Assembly (NCBI GenBank): GCA_038240855.1
Contig: JBBRGI010000211.1
Coordinates: 1 to 6,349, forward strand
Source of the DNA: JAAFHB01 sp038240855
Lineage (GTDB): Bacteria; Bacteroidota; Bacteroidia; Bacteroidales; Prolixibacteraceae
Length of the DNA stretch: 6,349 nt
Reading direction: 5' to 3'
The translations under genes were made by a program, and so were the position numbers. Below the pieces are notes generated by a model that worked only from the letters and a program-made list of their open reading frames with translations, did not search any database and was not told where the DNA came from. This document shows positions 1 through 6,146 of the stretch, one piece after another; the first letter of the stretch is position 1; each line of letters begins with the position of its first letter.

Positions 1-39
1 AAAGGGAAACATTTTATATTGTTATTGTGAAATGAAAAT

Positions 40-123
40 CAGTTCCATCGGAACGGATCATTTTGTAGCCCCGGGATTTCAATCCTAGGAAACGAATAGG
101 AATTAAGGAGTTCAGTAGGAACG
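40..123. repeat. Hairpin-rich noncoding repeat, left copy
   Basis: Three hairpins lie in a row. Hairpin 1 is GTTCC/GGAAC (42-46 with 50-54) around a 3-nt loop. Hairpin 2 is an 8-position stem (70-77 with 82-89) around the tetraloop TTCA, with one G-U pair and one C/A mismatch. Hairpin 3 reuses the same stem sequence as hairpin 1 (110-114 with 118-122, one mismatch, 3-nt loop). The order and spacing match the repeat at 6147-6231 near the other end of the window, including a similar linker after hairpin 2. No open reading frame explains it. I recall similar hairpin-rich intergenic sequences in Bacteroidota genomes but cannot name a family. Its outer limits are uncertain, and the remaining bases up to about 278 show nothing else I can support. 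Confidence 0.6.
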
Positions 124-278
124 AAACATATAGATATTCAGTAAGCATATTCCGGTGGTTTTTTGGGTTCTTTGTTGTTATCGGCGTTACAAAAATAAAA
201 ACGAATTACACGAGATCAAAGAATTACGCTGTATAATTTGGAAATGATACTTAAACAGGCTACTTTTCCGACGGCTAA

Positions 279-310
279 TTTGGAATTAAAACAAATTGGA
301 CTTATGGTTG
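279..310 (+). promoter_or_regulatory. Bacteroidota-type -33/-7 promoter
   Basis: TTTG at 279-282 and TATGGTTG at 303-310 are separated by 20 bases. The Bacteroidota consensus is TTTG or TTG, a spacer of about 19-21, then TAnnTTTG; the -7 box here matches all but one of the fixed positions. Transcription would begin around 315-318. That leaves under 10 bases of leader before the ATG at 324 but about 36-39 before the ATG at 354, which supports the later start. Confidence 0.5.
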
Positions 311-353
311 CCAACTGAGTATAATGATAACATTTAAGGCTTATGACAAATTT

Positions 354-1133
354 ATGAAAATCAAATTCTGTCTCATACAAATACTGGTCATTACACTATT
401 ACAGGGTGCTTCAGCACAATCACACCGTTATACAAATAAGCAGAGTGGAACCATTTCTCCTTGGGAAATAGGTCTTTCGGCGGGTGTATCTTCCTTTGTG
501 ACTTCGGTTAATTCTTCTTCAGGCACCATGTCCGGCCAGATCAATTATTGGTCCCGTGATGAAAATCCCGGTATCGGGTTATCCGTGATGAGAAACATTT
601 CACCTGCTGTTGGAATTGAATTAAATTATCTCACTACCCGCCTTACCGGGACATGGAACAATAGTTATTTACCACTTGCGATTTCAGCAGGTCATGAAAG
701 CCCGCTAACCTTTGACAGCAAGATCAGCCAGTTCGACCTAATGGCAACGTTTAATCTGAATCAAATGATGCTTCCTGGTGATGAGGAAGATATATGGCAT
801 ATCTATTTAAAAACCGGTGTCGGTCTTGCGCTCATTAACGATAATAAGAATTTTTATCCGGGTGCTAGTCCGTATAATAAAATGTCACTTGTCATTGATG
901 CAGGGCTATCGGTTTCAATGAGTGATAAAATAAAATTAAATTTGGGTTCTTCCTTCCGGAGTGTTAACACCGATAATCTTGACGGGGTTCATGTGGAATC
1001 CACTGGCTTGAACGGGGAAACGATAAGTTATATGAAGGTACATGAAATCTACAACTATACTTATTTAAAGGTGAGCTATTGCCTTGATAATTTTGGTACG
1101 AAAAAAAAGAAAGGGACATTCAGAATTAAATAG
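354..1133 (+). CDS. Outer-membrane beta-barrel protein
   Basis: This is a secreted, probably outer-membrane protein of 259 residues when started at 354. That start gives a clean signal peptide: a short basic N-terminus (MKIK), a hydrophobic core to about residue 16, and an ASA|Q cleavage site near residue 21. The upstream ATG at 324 would add ten residues before the signal and sits too near the predicted promoter. The mature chain alternates polar and hydrophobic residues in strand-like stretches rich in glycine and aromatics (WEIGLSAGV, GIGLSVMRNI, VGIELNYLTTRL, LKTGVGLALI, YTYLKVSY), typical of small 8-10-strand porin-like barrels of Bacteroidota. The last strand is followed by a basic tail (KKKKGTFRIK), so the chain does not end on a terminal aromatic. 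It converges on the wzc-like gene. A link to polysaccharide export is possible by position only; the exact function is unknown. Confidence 0.7.
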   Translation: MKIKFCLIQILVITLLQGASAQSHRYTNKQSGTISPWEIGLSAGVSSFVTSVNSSSGTMSGQINYWSRDENPGIGLSVMRNISPAVGIELNYLTTRLTGTWNNSYLPLAISAGHESPLTFDSKISQFDLMATFNLNQMMLPGDEEDIWHIYLKTGVGLALINDNKNFYPGASPYNKMSLVIDAGLSVSMSDKIKLNLGSSFRSVNTDNLDGVHVESTGLNGETISYMKVHEIYNYTYLKVSYCLDNFGTKKKKGTFRIK

Positions 1134-1168
1134 GAGAAATTCCGGGTTTACAGGAAGTGGTAAATTGC

Positions 1169-1218
1169 GAAAAAGGCAGTGTAAAAGAGTTTCCTCTCCT
1201 GCACTGCCTTTCTCTTTT
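1169..1218. terminator. Bidirectional rho-independent terminator
   Basis: A perfect 10-bp stem (1172-1181 with 1202-1211) lies in the 115-base gap between two convergent genes. It can be extended to 13 positions with one mismatch. T-rich tracts flank it on both strands: CTCTTTT on the plus strand, and five T on the minus strand opposite 1170-1174. It would therefore end both the barrel gene and the wzc-like operon. The loop is long (20 bases) and contains its own short AGAG/CTCT stem (1186-1189 with 1194-1197). Confidence 0.75.
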
Positions 1219-1248
1219 GACTGGACTGATCCCGTATGTTCGAAATAC

Positions 1249-3684
1249 TTATTTCATGCGTCGTTTGATGTAATTCTTTGCCTTATGGGTCCATTGTTCG
1301 AAGTACCCCAAGTTAGGGCTGTCATCATAATAACCATGCCCGTAACCGCTGTAGGAGCTGTACCTTCCGGCGTAACCGTAGCCGTCCATCATGGTATCGT
1401 TAAGTATGATTCCCAGGTTGGGCAACGCTTTCCTTTCTCCCATGTCGTCGATAAACTTTACCTGGTTGCGGTGACTATACTTAAAGCGCAACAGGAAGAG
1501 ATTGGCGTCGGCATGTGCACCGACGAGTAACCCGTCAGTCACCATGGAGATTGGCGCATTGTCCAGGATAATATAGTCAAATTGTTTTTTGGCTTCGGCA
1601 ATAAACTTCCCGAAAAATTCATTTTCAAGCAGCTCAGCCGGGTTTGGAGGTACCGGCCCCGATGGTGTAAAGCTCAGGTTTTCTACCCCTGTATTTTCAA
1701 CCACCTCCTCAAAGCTGTTGTAGTTGATCAGGTAAGTGCTTAGCCCTTTTATATTATCAGAATTAAAAAGTTTGTGCAGGACCGGTTTACGCATATCGAC
1801 ACCGACAAGCAGTACTTTTTTATTGTTGAGGGCGAGAATCAAGGCCAGGTTAAGAGACACAAATGATTTTCCTTCGCCCGGGATGGTCGAATGCAGGGCA
1901 ATCACTTTCTGGTCCTCGCCCGGTATTAAGTATTTGAGGTTGGTACGTAATGACCTGAATGACTCGGCAATCGAGGAGCGCGGATGATCGGTCACGATCA
2001 TCTCTTTGCCATAATCGTTGTGAGCAATCGTTCCGATGACAGGCATTTTGGTACGTTGCTCCACCTCCTCCCTGGTCTGTATCGAGTCGTTTAAAAAGTC
2101 ATATATAAGTAGTATTCCCAGGGGAGTTAATAATCCAAGGATCAGCCCGATCAGGTAGTTCATCATTTTTTTCGGGCCGGTCTTTATCATGGTAATCCTT
2201 CGAGCCGGATCCACGACTTTTACATCGGGAACGCTTGCAGCCATGGAGATGGCTGTTTCGGCACGTTTTTTTAACAGGAACGTATAAAGCTCGTTGTTCA
2301 GGTCAAAACGGCGTTTGAGACTGAGCAGTTTCTGCTCGTTCTGGGGCAGGTCGGAGAGTTGTCCTCCCAGTTGTGCTATCCTTTTATCGAGGTTTTGCCC
2401 CTCAATCTGCAAATTCGATTGCTGGTTATCTACCGTTTTTGCAACAGCATCCAGGGTCATCTGCAGCTCTTTGTCCAGTAACCTGATGCTTGGCGCTCGG
2501 TCTTCGAGCGAGAAAGCCTGTATTTCGCGTTTGCTATAAAGGTCGATCAGTTTGGTGACCAGTGAATTAAATGTTTCGTCTGAAAATCCGACCACGGATG
2601 GGGTGACCATCTGTTTCATCTGCCGCGAATCTTTCATCTCTTTTTTGAGCCTGGTGATGTAAGCCAGTCGCATCCCTGCCATCGCTTTTTGTGACTCCAG
2701 TTCTTCGACCTTTGCCAGTACCAGCCCTGCTTCCTGGGTAAGGTCGATCACCTTTTTTTCGGAGCGGAAGTTGGTAAAGTTATTCCCTGCCTTGTTCAGC
2801 GAGTCGGTAATCCCCGATAACTGGCTGTCAATAAAACGAAGGGTGTTTTCAGATGTACGGTTTTTTTCAGTTAAACCGTACCTGATATAGACCCTCCCGA
2901 GTTCGTTCAGGTAATCCATCTCTCGTTCGGGGTTGGCCCCTTTGAGCTGCAGGCTGATCAGGTCTGATTGCTCATCCACCAGGTTAACAACAAGCTTCTT
3001 TTTATAAACAAGGGCCATTTGTTCGATATCGTTAAAACAGAAGATGCCCTCTTTAAGCGAATTTCCCTCTGCCATGCTATTTTTGTCCACAGTAAAAGCA
3101 AATGGCCCGGTTACGAATGGCAGACCGAAAACACCTTTAGTTTGAAAACTGATATTACGCTCCTGCCCGTAACTATCCATTGTTTTTGTATCCGCCTCCA
3201 CGAGGTATTCATTTCCCGTAACCGTGGAGATATGAACCGGGATTCCTGCTGGATTCACCTTTGTTGCAGTCGTAGTAATAAGAAAGGGTGGTTCGCTGCC
3301 ATAAAGGTCCTTGTCATAAAACGGCGTCTCCTCGAACCATGAAATCTTCCAGTCAAGGTTTTCAAGTGCATTATAGTTCAGTGAGTAAGACTGGAGCAAA
3401 CCAATATGATTCTGTATCTTGATATTTCCCCCCATATTCAGCCCCTCAAATAGTGTTGGCATATCCGCCCCCCCTCCTTTTTTCTCGTCCTCCACCAGCA
3501 TAGTGGCATTGATTTCGTATTCGGGTGCGGTATATCGGTTGAAGATCCATGCTCCGGCAAGGCCAATAAAGAGGCTTGCCGCAAACCATTTCCAGTAATA
3601 CAGGGTACGCATCAAAAACTCCTTGATATGAACCGGTTCTTCCTCGGGCATGAAGAACTCAGGGAAATTTGAATCTTGCATCAT
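1249..3684 (-). CDS. Wzc-like polysaccharide co-polymerase/tyrosine autokinase
   Basis: This 811-residue inner-membrane protein is predicted to control chain length and export of a capsule or exopolysaccharide. In order it has an N-terminal Wzz-type segment with a membrane helix (about 34-50), a periplasmic region with coiled-coil-like stretches (about 255-475) and a GNVR-like part before the second helix (about 508-529), then a cytoplasmic BY-kinase domain. The Walker A motif is STIPGEGKS at 599-607 (Lys606). The A' motif is VLLVGVDMRKP at 624-634, with Gly628 where the proteobacterial consensus has Asp. The Walker B motif is YIILDNAP at 704-711. Nine tyrosines lie between 769 and 805, the usual autophosphorylation cluster. 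Length fits fused (proteobacterial/Bacteroidota) Wzc proteins. It starts at tandem ATGs behind a purine-rich AAGAAGAG, 30 bases after the wza-like stop, so the two are surely co-transcribed. No phosphatase gene (wzb-like) lies in the pair. Confidence 0.92.
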   Translation of the reverse strand: MMQDSNFPEFFMPEEEPVHIKEFLMRTLYYWKWFAASLFIGLAGAWIFNRYTAPEYEINATMLVEDEKKGGGADMPTLFEGLNMGGNIKIQNHIGLLQSYSLNYNALENLDWKISWFEETPFYDKDLYGSEPPFLITTTATKVNPAGIPVHISTVTGNEYLVEADTKTMDSYGQERNISFQTKGVFGLPFVTGPFAFTVDKNSMAEGNSLKEGIFCFNDIEQMALVYKKKLVVNLVDEQSDLISLQLKGANPEREMDYLNELGRVYIRYGLTEKNRTSENTLRFIDSQLSGITDSLNKAGNNFTNFRSEKKVIDLTQEAGLVLAKVEELESQKAMAGMRLAYITRLKKEMKDSRQMKQMVTPSVVGFSDETFNSLVTKLIDLYSKREIQAFSLEDRAPSIRLLDKELQMTLDAVAKTVDNQQSNLQIEGQNLDKRIAQLGGQLSDLPQNEQKLLSLKRRFDLNNELYTFLLKKRAETAISMAASVPDVKVVDPARRITMIKTGPKKMMNYLIGLILGLLTPLGILLIYDFLNDSIQTREEVEQRTKMPVIGTIAHNDYGKEMIVTDHPRSSIAESFRSLRTNLKYLIPGEDQKVIALHSTIPGEGKSFVSLNLALILALNNKKVLLVGVDMRKPVLHKLFNSDNIKGLSTYLINYNSFEEVVENTGVENLSFTPSGPVPPNPAELLENEFFGKFIAEAKKQFDYIILDNAPISMVTDGLLVGAHADANLFLLRFKYSHRNQVKFIDDMGERKALPNLGIILNDTMMDGYGYAGRYSSYSGYGHGYYDDSPNLGYFEQWTHKAKNYIKRRMK

Positions 3685-3714
3685 CTCTTCTTTTATAGAA
3701 TATTGGGAATTACT

Positions 3715-4503
3715 TTATTTGAAAATCTGGTAAACCAGCAGTGCAGTGGTGACTGCCGATAGAGACATTGACCACAACTGAGAGTTTGTTCCGAAGTATT
3801 TATAGCTGTCGGGCGTTACATAAACCATATCATTGGGGAGCAGGTAGTAAGCAGTTGAACTGATCAGATCCTTTTTTGTGAGGTCGAGGCGGTAGCTTTT
3901 GGTGCCGTCGGAAGTCGGCCGCATAACCAATACTCTTTTAATGCTGGCAAAGTCGGTGATCCCGCTGGCCATGCTGAGCGCTTCAAAAATGGTGATTGAT
4001 TTACTGTAATTGTAATAGACGCCGGGATTACGTACTTCGCCCATCACCGTGATTTTATAGGAGAGCAGCCTCACCTTTACGGTGGCGTCTTTTACAAACA
4101 GAAGTGATTTTTGTTCAATCAGCCGGAGCGCCTCGCTCACCTTAAGTCCTGCAACAGTGATCTTTCCAAGCAGCGGCAGGGTGATGTTCCCTTCATTATC
4201 CACGAGATATCCATTCAGGTACTGGCCGGATGCTTCCCCGTACATTTGCTGGATTCCGTTTGATATATTGTTGCCGGATTGCCCGGGGGAGAGGAGCTGG
4301 TTGACTTCGGGATTTAATGACTGTATCTCCACAAAGAGATTATCGTCAGGTTTTATTTTATAGTCAGGCGCCTGGCCGGGAAGGCCTTTTATAAATTGAT
4401 CGTGGTTCATATCCTGCATCACGGTGATATCTTTTGTTGAACGGCAGGCAGTAAAATTAAGTGCCATCAGCAGGACGGAGAAAATTAAAAGGACATTTCT
4501 CAT
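3715..4503 (-). CDS. Wza-like polysaccharide export lipoprotein
   Basis: This 262-residue outer-membrane lipoprotein is expected to form the export pore that works with the Wzc-like protein encoded just downstream. The signal peptide ends in a lipobox FTAC with Cys20 as the lipidation site. The polysaccharide-export domain spans about 46-145 (YKIKPDDNLFVEI, then LVDNEGNITLPLLGKITVAGL). An SLBB-like domain follows from about 150 (ITVMGEVRNPGVY, FEALSMASGITDFA, LLPNDMVYVTP). A hydrophobic C-terminal helix at about 242-261 (LWSMSLSAVTTALLVYQIF) is in the place of the helix that crosses the outer membrane in E. coli Wza. The protein is shorter than E. coli Wza (about 379 residues), with room for only one SLBB-like repeat, as is common in Bacteroidota. 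The start has no Shine-Dalgarno, only A/T-rich sequence. Confidence 0.92.
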   Translation of the reverse strand: MRNVLLIFSVLLMALNFTACRSTKDITVMQDMNHDQFIKGLPGQAPDYKIKPDDNLFVEIQSLNPEVNQLLSPGQSGNNISNGIQQMYGEASGQYLNGYLVDNEGNITLPLLGKITVAGLKVSEALRLIEQKSLLFVKDATVKVRLLSYKITVMGEVRNPGVYYNYSKSITIFEALSMASGITDFASIKRVLVMRPTSDGTKSYRLDLTKKDLISSTAYYLLPNDMVYVTPDSYKYFGTNSQLWSMSLSAVTTALLVYQIFK

Positions 4504-4529
4504 TTTAAAATATTGAATTATAGAATTTG

Positions 4530-4537
4530 TAAAAATA
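4530..4537 (-). promoter_or_regulatory. Possible -7 box for the wza-wzc operon
   Basis: On the minus strand TATTTTTA matches TAnnTTTG except for the last base. It lies 26 bases upstream of the wza-like ATG. No convincing TTTG -33 element is at the right distance, and the region is A/T-rich, so a chance match is quite possible. Confidence 0.2.
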
Positions 4538-4592
4538 GATATTTAATAATAATGAACGGTCTTTGCGGGGAGTGCATTTTCTCTTGTATGTC

Positions 4593-4737
4593 TGTCATTG
4601 CGAGCGAAGCGCGGCAATCCCATGATACTAGCACCATTCAATAATTCTCCCTTAACCCTGCCCATAATCATGCGATTGCTTCGTTCGCATCTTAATTTTG
4701 CAAATGACAATGATTACAGACGCTCCTCGCAATGACA
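4593..4737. mobile_element. MITE-like inverted-repeat element
   Basis: Perfect 12-bp terminal inverted repeats, TGTCATTGCGAG at 4593-4604 and CTCGCAATGACA at 4726-4737, bound a 145-base stretch with no gene. Inside, GCGAGCGAAGCGCGGCAATC at 4601-4620 is partly matched by the reverse complement of 4668-4691, so much of the element can fold back on itself. Similar CATTGCGAG/GAAGCAATC sequences are, as I recall, dispersed in many unrelated bacterial genomes. A transposase-less mobile repeat is the simplest reading. It lies between the AbiEii-like gene and the wza-like gene, and no clear target duplication was identified. Confidence 0.6.
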
Positions 4738-4740
4738 ATT

Positions 4741-4782
4741 CATTGTTCATTGCTCATTGTCCATTGTTCATTGCTCATTGTT
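4741..4782. repeat. Heptamer tandem repeat, six units
   Basis: Six consecutive 7-base units of the form CATTGYY follow one another: TT, CT, TC, TT, CT and TT endings in turn. The first three units form a 21-base block that is repeated with one change. It starts directly after the terminal inverted repeat of the neighbouring MITE-like element, and its CATTG core resembles the CATTGCG of that terminus. The rest of this gap, to the stop codon at 4808, shows no other feature. Confidence 0.8.
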
Positions 4783-4807
4783 CCTTATCCCCGGATATCA
4801 ACAAATT

Positions 4808-5437
4808 TTAAATTTGCTTCATATAGGTATTGGTTGCCTTCAGGATTCTCTTTTTTACGGTGTCCCATTTTAATTTTGGTGTTTTCAATAAAACAGGCCA
4901 GTCCGAAAGGTCAACATCTTCAAACCAACTAAGGCTTTTCAATACATTGACTTCGTTGTATTGCGAATATTTTTTCTTGTAAAAGAAGATCATTTCAGCA
5001 ACCTGATATTGCTCAAGTAAATAGTAGATGTCAATGAAATCTTTTACACGTTGTCCGCTTGTTGAAATTGCATTTAGTTTCATTGCAACAATATCCGGTA
5101 CAGATAACATTAGAATATTTTCAATGATTAAAGGTTCGCAAACCAGTGGGTAGCGATGGGCAATAATATCCACCTGAACCTGATCGATACTTCCCTTTAT
5201 TGTGTTGTTAGCAGAGAAAAAAAGTTTAAATGGGAAATCGGCTGATAAATTGTCCAGCATTTGACCCACCTCAAAATTAAAGTTCGAAAACAGGTCAATA
5301 TCAATAGATTTCCGGTGCCCGATTTTTAAAGCCAGTGCCGTACCTCCCACAAGATAGAAGCCTTTAAGGTATTCTTTTTGCTGGATTTGGTTTAGTAACT
5401 CCAGGGTTGATGCGTCAACTGTTTCCTTGTGTAACAT
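4808..5437 (-). CDS. AbiEii-like nucleotidyltransferase (probable toxin)
   Basis: This 209-residue protein of the AbiEii/AbiGii nucleotidyltransferase family is the likely toxin of a toxin-antitoxin or abortive-infection pair. The N-terminal nucleotidyltransferase fold shows FYLVGGTALAL at 27-37 (GG at 31-32), the metal-binding pair in SIDIDLF (Asp46, Asp48) and a probable third acidic residue in QVQVDIIAH (Asp90). The family's second conserved block follows at 119-141: MKLNAI, then QRVKDFIDIYYLL. All expected catalytic residues are present, so it appears intact. In characterised AbiEii relatives the enzyme transfers nucleotides, in some cases onto tRNA; the substrate here is not known. The start is the only early ATG, inside the end of the upstream DUF6922-like gene (46-base overlap), with A/T-rich sequence and no Shine-Dalgarno before it, so translation may be coupled. 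Confidence 0.85.
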   Translation of the reverse strand: MLHKETVDASTLELLNQIQQKEYLKGFYLVGGTALALKIGHRKSIDIDLFSNFNFEVGQMLDNLSADFPFKLFFSANNTIKGSIDQVQVDIIAHRYPLVCEPLIIENILMLSVPDIVAMKLNAISTSGQRVKDFIDIYYLLEQYQVAEMIFFYKKKYSQYNEVNVLKSLSWFEDVDLSDWPVLLKTPKLKWDTVKKRILKATNTYMKQI

Positions 5438-5691
5438 TTAAATTTGGATTTTGGAATACGGAAAAGCAGTGAAACAAAATTTAAGGTTTTGGGATCAATA
5501 TAATTTAGGTTGCAAAGTGTATTTTTGACCACCTTATCTCCATAGTATTTTCTGACAAGTTGTATTTCTGCGATGTTACCGAAATTTATAACACGCTCTA
5601 TGATGATTCTTTTTGATTTTTCTTCATCTAAATTTGAGGGATCAATATCCCAGAAATAGGTTTTATTCAGTTGTTCCAGTAATCCCTGCAT
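5392..5691 (-). CDS. DUF6922-like protein, probable antitoxin partner
   Basis: This small 99-residue protein resembles the DUF6922 family found in Bacteroidota beside AbiEii-like nucleotidyltransferases. Recognisable features in order are YFWDIDPSNLD at 12-22, a helical stretch RIIIERVINFGNI at 28-40, RKYYGD at 47-52, and the block YIDPKTLNFVSLLFRIPKSKFKCY at 64-87. The last 12 residues lie in the overlap with the next gene. No catalytic residues are evident. An antitoxin or DNA-binding regulator role is inferred from its size, its position as first gene and the pairing; the classical AbiEi antitoxin is absent. It has one of the better Shine-Dalgarno sequences in the window (AAGGA about nine bases before the ATG). 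Confidence 0.7.
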   Translation of the reverse strand: MQGLLEQLNKTYFWDIDPSNLDEEKSKRIIIERVINFGNIAEIQLVRKYYGDKVVKNTLCNLNYIDPKTLNFVSLLFRIPKSKFKCYTRKQLTHQPWSY

Positions 5692-5712
5692 CGTTTTTGT
5701 TCCTTATACTGT

Positions 5713-5720
5713 AAAGATAC
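5713..5720 (-). promoter_or_regulatory. Possible -7 box for the toxin-antitoxin pair
   Basis: On the minus strand TATCTTTA matches TAnnTTTG in all but the last position. It ends 21 bases before the ATG at 5691, with the AAGGA ribosome binding site between. A correctly spaced TTTG -33 element was not found, so the call is weak. Confidence 0.3.
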
Positions 5721-5782
5721 TAATCAATAAACCAATTTCATCATTGAAAGTTAATTTTTTAGTATGGCACGCTTAAACTTTC

Positions 5783-5917
5783 ATCCCGTCAGGGGATCCG
5801 CCAGCTGGAGGATGGGTAGAAACCGTAAGCGAAATTATTGTGCCGTCTCGTACGGGACGGAAGACACTTAGGAGCAATTATCTTTCTACTCCGCCAGCTG
5901 GCGGATGCCTATGGCAT
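5783..5917. repeat. Palindrome-rich noncoding element
   Basis: Five inverted repeats lie within about 135 bases: ATCCC/GGGAT (5783-5787 with 5793-5797); an 18-bp near-palindrome with one mismatch at 5796-5813; an 18-base palindrome interrupted by a G-U pair at 5843-5860; the perfect 16-bp palindrome TCCGCCAGCTGGCGGA at 5890-5905; and ATGCC/GGCAT with a 3-nt loop at 5905-5917. The second and fourth are near-copies of each other. GTAGAAA at 5816-5822 and TTTCTAC at 5883-5889 form an outer stem around the third. A short reading frame through this stretch (5840-6031, plus) runs over the palindromes and is not credible as a gene. Confidence 0.6.
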
Positions 5918-6013
5918 ATTTTCTTGTGCTTGAACCTGATGCTCATTTCTTACCCCGGGAGCTACTTGCTAAATTTATTCCCAAATAAGGGTCTTGAAGC
6001 ACGACCTGTATTT

Positions 6014-6053
6014 GAGAAAGTGAGAAGATGAGAAAGTGAGAAAATGAGAAAAT
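6014..6053. repeat. 8-bp tandem repeat, five units
   Basis: Five back-to-back 8-base units of GAGAARRT are present: GAGAAAGT, GAGAAGAT, GAGAAAGT, GAGAAAAT and GAGAAAAT. It is purely noncoding, and its purine-rich plus strand is bordered by a 16-bp palindrome 20 bases further on. The stretch before it (5918-6013) shows no feature I can support. Confidence 0.8.
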
Positions 6054-6072
6054 ATGTCCCGAAATTACATAC

Positions 6073-6088
6073 TCCCGCACGTGCGGGA
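6073..6088. repeat. 16-bp perfect palindrome
   Basis: TCCCGCACGTGCGGGA reads the same on both strands. It is G+C-rich within A/T-rich surroundings. It could form a cruciform or be a protein-binding site. With no loop and no T tract it is a poor terminator. Confidence 0.7.
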
Positions 6089-6093
6089 TTGCC

Positions 6094-6122
6094 CATTGCC
6101 TAATTCTTAATTCCTAATTCAA
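6094..6122. repeat. Second heptamer tract
   Basis: CATTGCC is followed by TAATTCT, TAATTCC and TAATTCA, an uninterrupted 7-base period. The units resemble the CATTGYY heptamers at 4741-4782, and here too the tract follows an inverted repeat, the palindrome at 6073-6088. Confidence 0.55.
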
Positions 6123-6146
6123 TGTTGTTTAGAAAATATTCGAAAT

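Noticed and set aside
324..353. Earlier start codon for the beta-barrel gene
   Set aside because: It places ten extra residues before an otherwise normal signal peptide and leaves almost no leader after the predicted promoter.
1084..1530. Plus-strand reading frame of 148 codons overlapping the barrel gene and the wzc-like gene
   Set aside because: Most of it is antisense to the well-supported kinase gene, it crosses the terminator hairpin, and it shows no protein-like motif.
4741..4782. CRISPR array
   Set aside because: Units are contiguous 7-mers with no spacers.
5918..6013. Remnant of a coding gene on the minus strand
   Set aside because: Translation is broken by stop codons and no family could be recognised in the fragments.
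5840..6031. Plus-strand reading frame of 63 codons
   Set aside because: It runs through two palindromes of a noncoding element, has no recognisable motif or ribosome binding site, and its composition follows the repeats.
6073..6088. Rho-independent terminator
   Set aside because: The palindrome has no loop in its duplex reading and no T tract follows on either strand.
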